A stretch of DNA of 64,000 bases from DATFNI01 sp963787205 (GTDB lineage Bacteria; Bacteroidota; Rhodothermia; Balneolales; DATFMH01). Below the pieces are notes generated by a model. It saw only the letters and a program-made list of their open reading frames with translations, made no database searches and was not told the origin of the DNA. A program made the translations under genes and the position numbers. Numbering within the stretch: position 1 is the stretch's first letter; every line of letters begins with the position of its first letter. The stretch is taken from positions 1 to 64,000 of the forward strand of contig CAWBCD010000003.1 in assembly GCA_963787205.1 (NCBI GenBank). The letters are read 5' to 3'. This document shows positions 55,101 through 63,628 of the stretch, in pieces.

Positions 55101-55923
55101 TCACGTATGCATAACCCTTTGTCACATATACACCCTGTATTTCCGTTGGGTTATTGGTACTCCCGTATTCTATTAGACTCACTTCATGTGGATTGGTTGG
55201 GTCGGTTACATCGATTACATGAAGACTAGGGAAGTTGCCACCATCACCACAGACTACATAAGCATAATTACCGGAAACTGATAAAAAATAAGAATAAACA
55301 CTTGAACCGTCATAACACGAACCCACCTCATGGGGATTTCCGGGATTGCTCACGTCCAGTACTCTAAAACCAGAGTAATATGTAGTCATATATACATAAT
55401 GACCATCAGCGACCACACCATCAATATTATCCATAGTCGATCCACCGATATTATAATGACCAACTTCCGCGGGAGCAGCTGAGTCGCTTACATCGATTAC
55501 ATAAAGATCGCGAGTAGTTCCATAAGGATATTGATTAGAAGTGCCGGTTATTGTAGCAAAAGCATAATTGCCGGAAACTGACAAATTTTCTATAGTTTCA
55601 TTATTCAAAGAGGAGACATTACCCATCCAATGTCCAAGAAGACTTATGTTTTGATTATTCTGAAGAAACTGATCAGGGCCACCTGATGGTGCTATACCAT
55701 TATTCACAGGTTGCAATCCATGGTTTTGCTCCCTGCGTCGATGCAGCAAGGGTAACACATACGGTACCGCTTTACGGGTCTGTGCCTGAACCTGCCCGCT
55801 AAGGCCTGCAATACATATCACTGAGATCCAAAAAACAATGATATACGCTTTGTTTTTGCAAACGTTTTTTAAAATAGTAATGAACTGAAACTTCATCCTG
55901 TTCACGGTATCAAACTGATTCAT
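52135..55923 (-). CDS. Giant LVIVD-propeller / CARDB / T9SS-sorted secreted protein, paralogue 3
   Basis: 1262 aa and intact. Signal peptide VFWISVICIAGLSGQVQAQ, then a basic linker (LLHRRREQNHG). LVIVD repeats at about 100-445 are the most diverged of the three (LYVIDVSDSAAPAEVGHYN; LHVIDVTDPTNPHEV). The carboxypeptidase-regulatory-like domain is at 445-525, the helical Ala/Gln-rich stalk at 540-1020, the CARDB-like domain at 1045-1145, and the T9SS domain ends SGLYIYRLKAGNF. From TTGSDGSFQFPNQ to the end it is almost identical to paralogues 1 and 2, while the head is not. A surface or secreted adhesin-like role is inferred. It is transcribed towards the 387-aa gene. Confidence 0.85.
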   Translation of the reverse strand: MNQFDTVNRMKFQFITILKNVCKNKAYIIVFWISVICIAGLSGQVQAQTRKAVPYVLPLLHRRREQNHGLQPVNNGIAPSGGPDQFLQNNQNISLLGHWMGNVSSLNNETIENLSVSGNYAFATITGTSNQYPYGTTRDLYVIDVSDSAAPAEVGHYNIGGSTMDNIDGVVADGHYVYMTTYYSGFRVLDVSNPGNPHEVGSCYDGSSVYSYFLSVSGNYAYVVCGDGGNFPSLHVIDVTDPTNPHEVSLIEYGSTNNPTEIQGVYVTKGYAYVTTTEYIGGSNNNIERVLHIIDVSNPGSPHEVGSYKTSGDRTIQGQDFTYKNVYVSDGFAYVAAVNGLHIFDVSSPTNPHEVGDFKNNGVYGVHVSGKYAYMNVDVPYNQSASESALQILDVSDPANPLLVGSYYYDKYNPSEEIYSTGKLIYTMDPSHGLLILKNELSDGLSGTIDNVTLDKDNLSTSALSGAQVSVYSGSAVDTQATTGSDGSFQFPNQTDSSYTLRVSANAINELTNQATNLSWDYTVRPTYYSIQLPVGLFNQTYTGAYGLDHLTISSDVLFGLLPPQPLVNSYDPAATGALLQDWRTGATGVSASDTNSVYHQRIKALARHLMVQSLYQGEFTNAATMSHSLSTATTQLVTNYVLAGKLANKTEEKTSKELSDEQLANEVNSLVTGIRGQVRSAFLTPVINKVANALPAPYNKYVPLAVGKTLAFFQSDSKKDYLSDILKDQTQALASTVSDEILLSYGYVPATQTGLNRSVKLAHAFDYSGSTGQAFHDLVDTTTSSVLEQSDVATKLVKIIADKATAAGDFTKKSATITQLIAEVAAPTSETGVGAVVAGVAESLTGVLKGTALASYLTSAIAPGLRLAQIAGETNHGVDVAYHPDQQSTFQKIVPEQSGRRYIRYTDQVLQTGQQDLTASVDQYNQLVQQILSLIGNNQKSQALGKLSDLMQADQSLDQQLQLSQAPVDAVADQLAPSDSTFLAHYLSLAQANVGGAAARAGLYANLLGYALSQSVTLQDLTASADSVSKHLGDLENQTTTVTGEVSSVAAPPYVIISRDSLSTNTPKSSQPFTLSAVVTNLGTSPATNVKVTLQTDSATTTGSQKQVTIPSLGVGAKKVISWTLTRTDTTSMGSYTIDLSSDNAKVLPTTDTYFVENTGLAATGIQGNIQTRPNGYHLGQNYPNPFNPTTTIRYTLSGSEHVRLTVYNVLGQMVARLVDRTQAAGAYSVRFDAHDLPSGLYIYRLKAGNFNQTKKMMLIK

Positions 55924-56822
55924 AGAATGTCACTTTTACATTGATTTAATGGAGTGTATGTCTATTTATACACCTTCATTTTGTTCCTGGCTGTCCGCTT
56001 TAGCCAGAGGGGCACTCCTTTGGAAAGATCATAAGTACCAAGGGGAGTGGTCATCGGGAGGAGGAATCGGAATTAGGTGGGGCTTTCAAAGACGAGCTAA
56101 AATCTTTTTTGGGGGCACTGACCCGTAGACATATGCCATCCTCGATAAGACATGAGAATGCTATATCGATAGCCCATCGACTGTTCGGATTCATACGACA
56201 ACCCCTACCTGTATCAATAATTACCAATTAATATAGCTAACACCTCAACTGCTGATGACAAAGTTACTCCCTCCAAATTTATATACAAATTAAATGTATG
56301 TAACGGTTATAAAACACATATACCTGTTGCCGGGCATCATCTTATGGTATTATGGAAGGGGGCGGTATTTTGTAATTGTTTTAACAGAAAACAGAGTTTT
56401 GACTACTCATCTTTTTTTAAGGCTTCCTGATTCCTGTGGAAAACTAACATTGCTATAAAACATCCTGGTATCCCGAACCTGGGGACATCACTTGCATTTA
56501 TTCTCTTCATCCCGGGTCATGCGCCTTGTTCGGAAGAGAAAATGTGCTTAGTATCAAAAAGTAGGGCCTGATATAATTGTCATAAAATCGAAAAGTAAGT
56601 TGACGAAGTAATTCATGAAGCCCTATATTAGGAGCCTGTTTTGTTAACGATTTCTTTGAAGTGTTGAATGGAGTCATTTCGGGTCAATTTTGAACACCAA
56701 ATGAACACCTATTTTGTCCAAAAATGAACACTAAAATGGACACTAGAAGTACGATTTGGCACACTTTTTGACATAAAATTGACGAACTCCAACTCATTGC
56801 CAGGCAATGAGTTAAAAATTTT
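55924..56822. other. Leader/intergenic region before tRNA-Leu, homologous to 12277-13024
   Basis: About 900 bp without a supportable gene. It shares blocks with the copy A leader (ATACGACAACCCCTACCTG; TATAGCTAACACCTCAA; AAAATCGAAAAGTAAGTTGA) at roughly three-quarters identity by eye. The last 130 bp before the tRNA are unlike copy A. Confidence 0.5.
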
Positions 56823-56904
56823 GCCGGTGTGGCGGAACTGGTAGACGCGCACGACTCAAAATCGTGTTCCTTCGGGAGTGTCGGTTCGACTCCGACCACC
56901 GGTA
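56823..56904 (+). tRNA. tRNA-Leu (anticodon CAA)
   Basis: An 82-nt class II tRNA. Acceptor arms GCCGGTG and CACCGGT; anticodon stem CACGA/TCGTG around loop CTCAAAA, giving anticodon CAA; long variable arm TTCCTTCGGGAGT; T-arm GTCGG TTCGACT CCGAC; discriminator A. CCA is not encoded. The 5' half is repeated at 13025. It is a likely integration target, with a recombinase gene starting 179 bp downstream. Confidence 0.96.
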
Positions 56905-56913
56905 CAAACACAA

Positions 56914-56951
56914 AAAGCGCTGTTAAAATCAATTTAACAGCGCTTTTTTTA
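56914..56951 (+). terminator. Intrinsic terminator after tRNA-Leu
   Basis: A perfect 12-bp stem AGCGCTGTTAAA (56916-56927) with TTTAACAGCGCT (56933-56944), followed by seven T. It starts 10 bases after the tRNA. Confidence 0.92.
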
Positions 56952-57082
56952 TGTATTGACCTCAATATTCGTTTCTGTCGTGGGCTGAATTAGCCCATAT
57001 TTAGCCTATAAATTCCCAACCCGGGCTACCAAATGGGCTACCAAAAAATTATATTGGTATTGAACGAAAAGAGAGGTCAATT

Positions 57083-57334
57083 ATGCCATATATCAACAAG
57101 CGCGGTAAAACCTATTATGTCTGGTTTGGGAAACGGATAAACGGTCGTAAGAAATCCATCCGATTTTCTCTAAAGACCAACAAGAAATTTGTTGCTGACC
57201 AGCATTTAAAAAAATTGGAAACATTATTAGAGTTGGGACAAATAGATCCGTTCGGTCCTGATTTTGATGTTCAGAGTGTATTACAGACCGGAACATCTAC
57301 CGGTGGACCCGAAGTCACTTCGAGAGACTCTTGA
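57083..57334 (+). CDS. Tyrosine recombinase/integrase 2, N-terminal part (frameshifted)
   Basis: 83 aa. A basic arm-binding start (MPYINKRGKTYYVWFGKRIN) and a helix (FVADQHLKKLETLLELGQID) lead into PFGPDFDVQSVL, after which the frame is lost near 57290. The continuing frame begins PVDPKSLRETLDLF. The gene lies 179 bp after tRNA-Leu in the same direction, the classic position of a tRNA-targeting integrase. It differs in sequence from integrase 1 at 13248, so two different elements used this tRNA. Confidence 0.75.
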   Translation: MPYINKRGKTYYVWFGKRINGRKKSIRFSLKTNKKFVADQHLKKLETLLELGQIDPFGPDFDVQSVLQTGTSTGGPEVTSRDS

Positions 57335-58325
57335 TCTATTCAAAGAATCCAAACCTCATCGTAAAGCCCGAACCCTTCAAGCTTATGAAGATAATGTCGG
57401 ATACTTCCTGAGTTTTAGTGGAATCGAGTTTCAACCGCTCCGTGCGATAAAGAAAAAGCATGTGATCACATTTCTCATGCGATCCGGCGTGAGTACCAAT
57501 ACACGGCACACCAATAAACGGCATATGATCGCTTGGTGGCGTTTTGTAATGAAGAAGGGGTGGACCGATGTAAATATCATGGAAGACATTCCACTCCCCG
57601 AAAAAGAAGAGAATGTGCTTAAAAAGATGCTCTCAAAGGCTGAGTTAAAAAAGCTCTTTGAAACATTTGACAAACACCATGAGGAACTCAGAAAAAAGAA
57701 AACCTACCAAAAGACTCAGGAGCAAGCGTGGTTTAAACCTATGATTGCTCTGTACTATTACGCGGGTTTGCGTTTGAATGATGTGGCCTATAATCCGGAC
57801 CAGGCTAAAGATCCTGCTGAAAATACGACTGGATTAAAGGGAAAGAATATTAAGGGCAACTTTCGATTTATTCAGATTGAAAAAGGGAAGAGGAACAGAG
57901 AGCGTCTCATTCCCATATCCGAAAAATTCCTGCGCCCGTACCTGGTAGAATATTTCGAGAATCGTTCCAAACCGGGACCAGAGGACTATTTATTTGTGAG
58001 TCATAAAGGGCAGCCGATACGTGGAAAACATGTCAGAAAGGTTTTTAATTTTTATCTAAAGAAGGCTGGTATACCTAAAGATCGAACAATTCATGGTATG
58101 CGTCATAAACGTGTTACCACATGGCTTGAATTAGGATATTCACTAACGGAAGCAAAGTATCTGGCTGGACACTCTTCGTCCAAAGTAACTGATGAAGTGT
58201 ACTCTCATTTGGCCGGGCAACGGATGTATAAAAAGATGCAACGCATCGAAGAGGTGATCGACAATGATGAATCAGTCGATTTAGATAGTGAGGTCGATGT
58301 ATTTCGTGGAAGGGTAGAGGAGTGA
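57264..58325 (+). CDS. Tyrosine recombinase/integrase 2, core-binding and catalytic part
   Basis: 353 aa as an open frame; real homology starts near 57300. The core-binding domain (KARTLQAYEDNVGYFLSFSG) is followed by the catalytic domain with Arg in YAGLRLNDVAYN, HGMRHKRVTTWL (His-x-x-Arg), LAGHSSSKVT (His) and the nucleophile in TDEVYSHL (Tyr). All active-site residues are present. Split by one indel from its first 70 residues (57083-57334). If intact it would excise or integrate at tRNA-Leu. Confidence 0.82.
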   Translation: MMFRVYYRPEHLPVDPKSLRETLDLFKESKPHRKARTLQAYEDNVGYFLSFSGIEFQPLRAIKKKHVITFLMRSGVSTNTRHTNKRHMIAWWRFVMKKGWTDVNIMEDIPLPEKEENVLKKMLSKAELKKLFETFDKHHEELRKKKTYQKTQEQAWFKPMIALYYYAGLRLNDVAYNPDQAKDPAENTTGLKGKNIKGNFRFIQIEKGKRNRERLIPISEKFLRPYLVEYFENRSKPGPEDYLFVSHKGQPIRGKHVRKVFNFYLKKAGIPKDRTIHGMRHKRVTTWLELGYSLTEAKYLAGHSSSKVTDEVYSHLAGQRMYKKMQRIEEVIDNDESVDLDSEVDVFRGRVEE

Positions 58326-58551
58326 AATTATTCGTTAGTTATTGACCGAATTCATGTATTCATGCTATGGTTGTATCCATCAACTATTAAAGAAAAACTC
58401 CCCGTCAAGCTCAACCACCATATACCAATACATGGTTAATGGTTCATAAAGGATCTCATAAAACTTCTCCTGTGTTACCTGGTCGGTTAACGGAGGTGTA
58501 ATAGATGCAATGTATCAGAAAAGAGATCGGCTATTATGAAACAATTGAAGT

Positions 58552-58588
58552 AAAGGCAGTCACACACTATTTGTATGTGACTGCCTTT
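58552..58588. terminator. Bidirectional intrinsic terminator
   Basis: AAAGGCAGTCACA (58552-58564) pairs with TGTGACTGCCTTT around an ATTTGTA-type loop. A/T runs on both sides suit termination of integrase 2 (plus) and of the heparinase-like gene (minus, stop at 58598). Confidence 0.75.
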
Positions 58589-58597
58589 GGTATTTTG

Positions 58598-61500
58598 TTA
58601 CTTAATCAGTGTCACTCTTGTTGTAAAGAGTTTTTCTCCCAGCCTTGCGCGAATGAAGTACACGCCGCTGGCTAGTTGATCAGCGTTAAACCGGAGTTGG
58701 TATGTACCCGCCTGGAACGCACGGTTGGCGAGTGTAGCAACTTGTTGACCAACAACATTATAAACTACTACCCGCACATGGGCCGCCTTTGGCAAACTGA
58801 TCGGAATGATCGTGGTAGGGTTGAACGGATTGGGATAACTGTCCCCAACCGAAAACTTCTTAGGTAATTCCTGATTCCCTTTCATGGCGGACTCGGATTG
58901 TCCTGCTTCCTGTGAGGCTACTGGTGACTGGCCGTAGACCTTCACCGAATCCTTAAGTTCTGCTTCAATGAAGCTGTAATCCGGGGCCACATATCCGGCT
59001 GGTGGAGATTTTGGTTGCAGGTTGTCGATCTGTTGATAAGCGGCCAGGGCTTCGGCAAACTGTTTTTGATGTTCCCAGGCAACCGCACGACTGGCCAGGA
59101 AAGAAGATTCGTTTTTACTATTCTGGAAATACTGCGCAAATTGATCAGCCAGGTTTTGCGCCTGTCCCCATTTTTCCTTATGTAACAGATAGTCCATCTT
59201 CAAGAGCACTGCTGTTGAGCCCATCCGCAACGTAGTCTGTGAGAGGATAGGGGAAATTATGGTATTAGATGCCGGAGGTTTAGAGCCTGTGGAAATGACA
59301 CCTGAAGCCTGATTTATAGCCGTGTTGAACTGACCGGTGTACGAGTCAAGCTCTCTTAATAGGCTTGTTGTATCAGCCGGATCGTCCATCTGTACCAACT
59401 GGTAGGCTTCCTGAAGGAGTCGGTAATTATCGGATGCGCCGGGATTTTTGGCTAATTGGCCATAAATACTCGTCAGGCGCCCTGAAACCCCGCCCTGCGT
59501 AGTGGTAGAGGTAGAGGTTAAAGAGACTACTGGACTTTGAGTAGAAGAAGAGTCTGTCCCCTGGGTTCCTGCGTTCATGGCCTGCACCTTGGTTGCTACC
59601 GCTTGAGCTATCGTACAAGTTGGAGGACAACCACCACCGCTCCCGCAACTCCCGGTTTGTGGCCCTCCGTTGATGGTTGGGTCATAGTTTAGGTAATCTG
59701 CATAGTTGACACTGCCATATAAATTGGAGGTACTGGGTCCGCTCACACTACCCCACCAGTTATCATTGGCATAGTCTGTCTGACTGCTGCCGTTATAAAT
59801 GGCATAACTGCTATTCAAGCTAAATCGGTTCCAGCCATATCCCACATAAGCCGGGCACCCGCCACTATCGCTATGATTCCCTGTCTGCAACATCGTAGAA
59901 CCATAATTGATTGCTCCGTAAGTATTATTATCAACCTGAGTGTTTTTCAGAACCGCCCACGCATTGTCATAGATATTTACCCCATAGTAACTATTGGAGA
60001 TTGTATTAGGGATAAATGTGGAACCATACTGATAGCCATAGAGTTGCGCATAGCCAGTGCCACCTTCATATATCCCATAGTCGGGGTTGTTATTGAAGGT
60101 GGATCCATCTATATAAACAGATCCGGTCCAGGCGTATAGCCCGCAACTGTTATACTGAAAGGTACAACGATCAACGGTATTACCTTGGGAGTCCACATAG
60201 ATCGCCTGGCTGGCTCCGTTGAAGGTGCACTGGGTAAAGGTACTGCCACCGTTCCCCTCTAATATGATATGCAACCACCTCTGGGAGGCAGAAGTGGAGC
60301 CAGTTAGGGTCTTAAATACCGTACTTGTTGCTTGAATATTGCCACTACCGGTGGTCTGGATGACCGAACCCACTCCTAAATGTACGGTCGTGCCAGGCTG
60401 CAGGCTCATCGTTCCGGTAACGGTCAGAGTAACATTGTTGCCAATCCATATGTCGGCGTTACTGGGGTAGGTTTTGGTACTAATTGATGTGTTGGAGGGA
60501 TATACAAAATCTATTCGTGTAAGGTTGATTTGATAGTTCGGATCAATAACCCACACTCCATTTTCTTGGGTTAACCGGGCAAAGCCATAATCATCACCAC
60601 CGGGCAGAGATAATTCCGCATCTCCTGCATCTGGAACGGTAACAGATATATCGCTATTATAAAATGAATCTGTTGATCCAATGCCTTGAGGCTTTAGACG
60701 TTTGATTATTACATCTACGGTATTTGTATTTTCTTTTAAAGAAAATGCACCATAATAGTCCCTATTAACGGAATTGAGGATAGAGGGGGTAGCTGGTTTG
60801 CTGTTTCCGATTTTGAGGATAGAAATATATGCTTTGTCCTTTGATAAGATCGTTCCACCATCCCGGATATAGGAAGCAGCATAATTATTACCGGGCAATT
60901 CCCTTAGTTCATAATTATTACCGTCTTGAAAGTATCTGTTTAGAATGGAGCTCCCTAAAAATGTTTTGTAGATATACAAATTGTTATTATCCGGATATGC
61001 GAATTCTGACCAACCATAGGGATCAGCCTGTTCGTTTATGGTATCTGAAAAGTATTGGAGTGTGCATACTCCAGCTTCTTCTCCAGAACCTGAATCCTGT
61101 ACATTTAGTACATGCGCATTAATATCAATTAAATAAGGAGCAACATTATTAGTAGCGTCATTTTTCAAATAAAGAATATTCCTTTCATAATCGGCATAAT
61201 AGACACTACCATCTAACGCTGTGCCCTGGATTGGCACAGCTCCCTGCATTGTAACAATATCTCCCATATCCTGGGCATAGTTGTACTCGACAGAAGCAAA
61301 ATCGGAGACTTTGCGTTTTTTTATTGGATCTACATAGGGTGGTTGCAAAGCAGTTCCATTAGGATATAGCACATTATGATCATCAAATTTATTCCATGTG
61401 CTATTCGTTAATGGATGGGATTCGTCGTAGCCGGTATCCATCAGATAGGACCTTCCATCCACATAAAAAAGTAACTGTAATTGATCGGGTTGTTCATGTC

Positions 61501-61981
61501 CTTCACCTCGTGTTATGGCGTCTCCATGCTCGCCATTTAGGAATATATAGTACTTTTTCCCCTGATAGGTGTCTCTGGCAATGACCTGTTGTGATACCAA
61601 TGAACTTTTACTCAGATTTCCCTGTATGCCAGTTGAGGGTATAGGAGTCCCTCCTCCTTGTTCTACTAAAGGGATAGCAATCTCTACCAGTCTGTAATCC
61701 CGGTCTGCACCGATACGGCTTGCAGAAGTTGCGTCTCTTATATATGCAAACTTTTTACCTAAAGTGGGATCACCATAAGGCTCTTTCCAGCTTAGCAAAT
61801 TGGCATTTATGGGTGCCTTGTTCCCATCATCAATAGGTGGTGTTCTGCCATCAGGTGTGGCAATGTCTGCCAGCCACTCTATTGGTGTCAGGAAGTCACT
61901 ATCATGAAAAGGATCAACACCATTTCCAAATCCATAAGACAACATATTATTAGCCCTCATGACATGCCAATAAGATAACAC
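58598..61981 (-). CDS. Heparinase II/III-like / beta-helix / T9SS protein, 3' part after a frameshift
   Basis: 1127 aa. The first ~470 residues continue the polysaccharide-lyase fold, with GEGHEQPDQLQLLFYVDGRS then YLMDTGYD, the heparinase II/III signature His...Asp region. About 510-720 is a right-handed beta-helix (TQCTFNGASQAIYVDSQGNT; DRCTFQYNSCGLY). A Gln/Ser-rich spacer and TPR-like helices (KWGQAQNLADQFAQYF) follow, and the T9SS sorting domain (YPNPFNPTTIIPISLPKA) ends the protein. The first 350 residues lie in 61957-63021 in another frame. Probably an exported lyase for uronic-acid polysaccharides such as alginate or heparin-like glycans. Confidence 0.75.
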   Translation of the reverse strand: MLSYWHVMRANNMLSYGFGNGVDPFHDSDFLTPIEWLADIATPDGRTPPIDDGNKAPINANLLSWKEPYGDPTLGKKFAYIRDATSASRIGADRDYRLVEIAIPLVEQGGGTPIPSTGIQGNLSKSSLVSQQVIARDTYQGKKYYIFLNGEHGDAITRGEGHEQPDQLQLLFYVDGRSYLMDTGYDESHPLTNSTWNKFDDHNVLYPNGTALQPPYVDPIKKRKVSDFASVEYNYAQDMGDIVTMQGAVPIQGTALDGSVYYADYERNILYLKNDATNNVAPYLIDINAHVLNVQDSGSGEEAGVCTLQYFSDTINEQADPYGWSEFAYPDNNNLYIYKTFLGSSILNRYFQDGNNYELRELPGNNYAASYIRDGGTILSKDKAYISILKIGNSKPATPSILNSVNRDYYGAFSLKENTNTVDVIIKRLKPQGIGSTDSFYNSDISVTVPDAGDAELSLPGGDDYGFARLTQENGVWVIDPNYQINLTRIDFVYPSNTSISTKTYPSNADIWIGNNVTLTVTGTMSLQPGTTVHLGVGSVIQTTGSGNIQATSTVFKTLTGSTSASQRWLHIILEGNGGSTFTQCTFNGASQAIYVDSQGNTVDRCTFQYNSCGLYAWTGSVYIDGSTFNNNPDYGIYEGGTGYAQLYGYQYGSTFIPNTISNSYYGVNIYDNAWAVLKNTQVDNNTYGAINYGSTMLQTGNHSDSGGCPAYVGYGWNRFSLNSSYAIYNGSSQTDYANDNWWGSVSGPSTSNLYGSVNYADYLNYDPTINGGPQTGSCGSGGGCPPTCTIAQAVATKVQAMNAGTQGTDSSSTQSPVVSLTSTSTTTQGGVSGRLTSIYGQLAKNPGASDNYRLLQEAYQLVQMDDPADTTSLLRELDSYTGQFNTAINQASGVISTGSKPPASNTIISPILSQTTLRMGSTAVLLKMDYLLHKEKWGQAQNLADQFAQYFQNSKNESSFLASRAVAWEHQKQFAEALAAYQQIDNLQPKSPPAGYVAPDYSFIEAELKDSVKVYGQSPVASQEAGQSESAMKGNQELPKKFSVGDSYPNPFNPTTIIPISLPKAAHVRVVVYNVVGQQVATLANRAFQAGTYQLRFNADQLASGVYFIRARLGEKLFTTRVTLIK

Positions 61982-63021
61982 ACGAGGTAAGGCGACATTG
62001 AAGTAATAGGCCCCTCAGCCCAAAACGGTTTCCCAGCACTGGTTTGATACCACCAATAATTGCGCCTTTGGCTACTATCAGTATAATAGAGTGCAGTGGC
62101 CTGTGACGCTTTATCGAGCACATTGCTAAGATATTGAGACGTAGTAACATGCTCGTCATCATGTAAAGGAGTAAAAGGACCATTAAAACCCAAGGCAACA
62201 TAACCTAAGGTGGCAAAACTCATGAGTGGCCAGTTACCCGCTTGCATTTCGTCCGCATTAACCGAAAATCCAAATATACCGGATTCATCTTTTTGTGTAT
62301 CGGCCCATATACCCTGCATTTCCCCGTTAATGGCTCCATCCCACCACTGTTTGTCTGATTGGCTAAGCAGTTTGGTGGTATCTCCTGCCAAGTCCTGATA
62401 GGCATTTTCCAAGGCCAAGTACAAATCCCAAGCACGGGCTACTTTCATTAGTGCCGTGGATCGTTTCCATGCATTGCCAGAATCATATTGAGTAAAATAA
62501 TCCTGTTTTCGTTGTAGTGCCGCCATCAGGCTGTCCATGGCCTCTGCGTGGGTAGGCATATTTGGAATTTCACTTTGAATTGAAGAAGTAAAAATATTAG
62601 GATTTTTTTCAATGATAAAACTCATCAAGGCCAGGAAGGCTCGGGACTCGAGAACTGAACTGTTGAATTCTTTATGATCATTGGTAGTAAATGTCTCTAA
62701 ACTTTTAGAATTTTGCCTATACTGGTTGATAATTTGTATATATATTTGTCTTACACTCTGAGCAACTGATATCCCATCTAGTCCATAAACCCGTTCCAAC
62801 ACCTGTTTTACTCCATAGGTCGTATTGCTATAAGTATTGTAATAGGAGTCGTTTTTCAAATTGTCAAAACCGCGCATAGATAATGCGGGTCTAGGAATAT
62901 TGAAATCATCCGTGAAAAATCGTGTATTCTTACGGTTAGCCGGCAGATTCCATGTCTGCGCAAACACGCTCGATATCCCCGTCATCAATATGATGACAAG
63001 CACAATCACTTGCTTTTTCAT
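61957..63021 (-). CDS. Heparinase II/III-like protein, 5' part (signal peptide and alpha-toroid)
   Basis: 354 aa. Signal peptide VLVIILMTGISSVFAQ, then a helical alpha/alpha-toroid region (SLMAALQRKQDYFTQYDSGN; RAWDLYLALENAYQDLAGD). WWYQTSAGKPFWAEGP is followed, in the other frame, by YYFNVALPRVLSYWHVM, so one indel near 62008 splits a gene of ~1480 codons (58598-63021). On its own this part lacks catalytic beta-domain residues and the T9SS tail. Confidence 0.75.
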   Translation of the reverse strand: MKKQVIVLVIILMTGISSVFAQTWNLPANRKNTRFFTDDFNIPRPALSMRGFDNLKNDSYYNTYSNTTYGVKQVLERVYGLDGISVAQSVRQIYIQIINQYRQNSKSLETFTTNDHKEFNSSVLESRAFLALMSFIIEKNPNIFTSSIQSEIPNMPTHAEAMDSLMAALQRKQDYFTQYDSGNAWKRSTALMKVARAWDLYLALENAYQDLAGDTTKLLSQSDKQWWDGAINGEMQGIWADTQKDESGIFGFSVNADEMQAGNWPLMSFATLGYVALGFNGPFTPLHDDEHVTTSQYLSNVLDKASQATALYYTDSSQRRNYWWYQTSAGKPFWAEGPITSMSPYLVCYLIGMS

Positions 63022-63052
63022 TATACCTCTCCGCCTTAACTTGATGTTTTAT

Positions 63053-63451
63053 CTATTTTACTAACACCGGAATGTTTATAACTCCACCTACTTCTAGGGA
63101 GTCAACCGAGCCATTATCTATATTTATACCACCTGAGATTATAATCACAGTCCCTTTAGGTTGACTGCCTAAAGAAGGTGCTATATATTTTATATAAGGT
63201 CCGTTAACAGTTCCGTTCACAGCCAATGTATCTTTTCCCAAGCCCCAAGAGTATTTAAATTGAGTATCTGTGCTATCCTCAATTACGCAATGAATTAGTA
63301 CGGTATCTTTGGTAGCAACGGTATCCGGGGTCAGGTCGATGCGCACAATCCGGGTTTGAGGGGGATAGTATGTTTCTGGGGACTCACCTCCAAAGTTGCA
63401 CGCTTCCAAAAGTGCTATCATTACGATACCTAACCAGAAGATGCGTTTCAT
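63053..63451 (-). CDS. Small lipoprotein, beta-sandwich-like
   Basis: 132 aa with a type II signal (IVMIALLEAC, Cys18) and a mature part with Ig/PKD-like strand spacing (RIVRIDLTPDTVATKDTVLI; YSWGLGKDTLAVNG). It ends 31 bp before the heparinase-like gene on the same strand, so it is likely in that operon and may help present or bind the same substrate. The family is not recognised. Confidence 0.7.
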   Translation of the reverse strand: MKRIFWLGIVMIALLEACNFGGESPETYYPPQTRIVRIDLTPDTVATKDTVLIHCVIEDSTDTQFKYSWGLGKDTLAVNGTVNGPYIKYIAPSLGSQPKGTVIIISGGINIDNGSVDSLEVGGVINIPVLVK

Positions 63452-63628
63452 AGTATTGCTCCAAACGGTGTAGTGTTTATACTTAAATACATCTTTGTTT
63501 TATGAAACGCAACCGCTATGTATCGTAATATTGAACTTATTTACAAATTGATAACATTAGTCAAAGACATTCTAGCTAGCTGTCAATTATGCCATCGTTG
63601 CCTTAGCATATGACATGGATCCAGTAGA

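Larger units (their letters stand above)
47345..56861. repeat. Large duplicated segment, copy B
   Basis: Second copy of the block described at 1-13063. It contains a GH3 gene, a 387-aa-gene fragment, a vapC remnant and vapB, the full 387-aa gene, a palindromic spacer, one LVIVD giant, the leader, and ends inside the intact tRNA-Leu. It differs by the loss of the second LVIVD giant, the deletion in vapC, and scattered substitutions. Confidence 0.9.

Noticed and set aside
56684..56965. 93-codon minus-strand frame over tRNA-Leu
   Set aside because: It is the complement of the tRNA gene and its terminator, so it is not coding.
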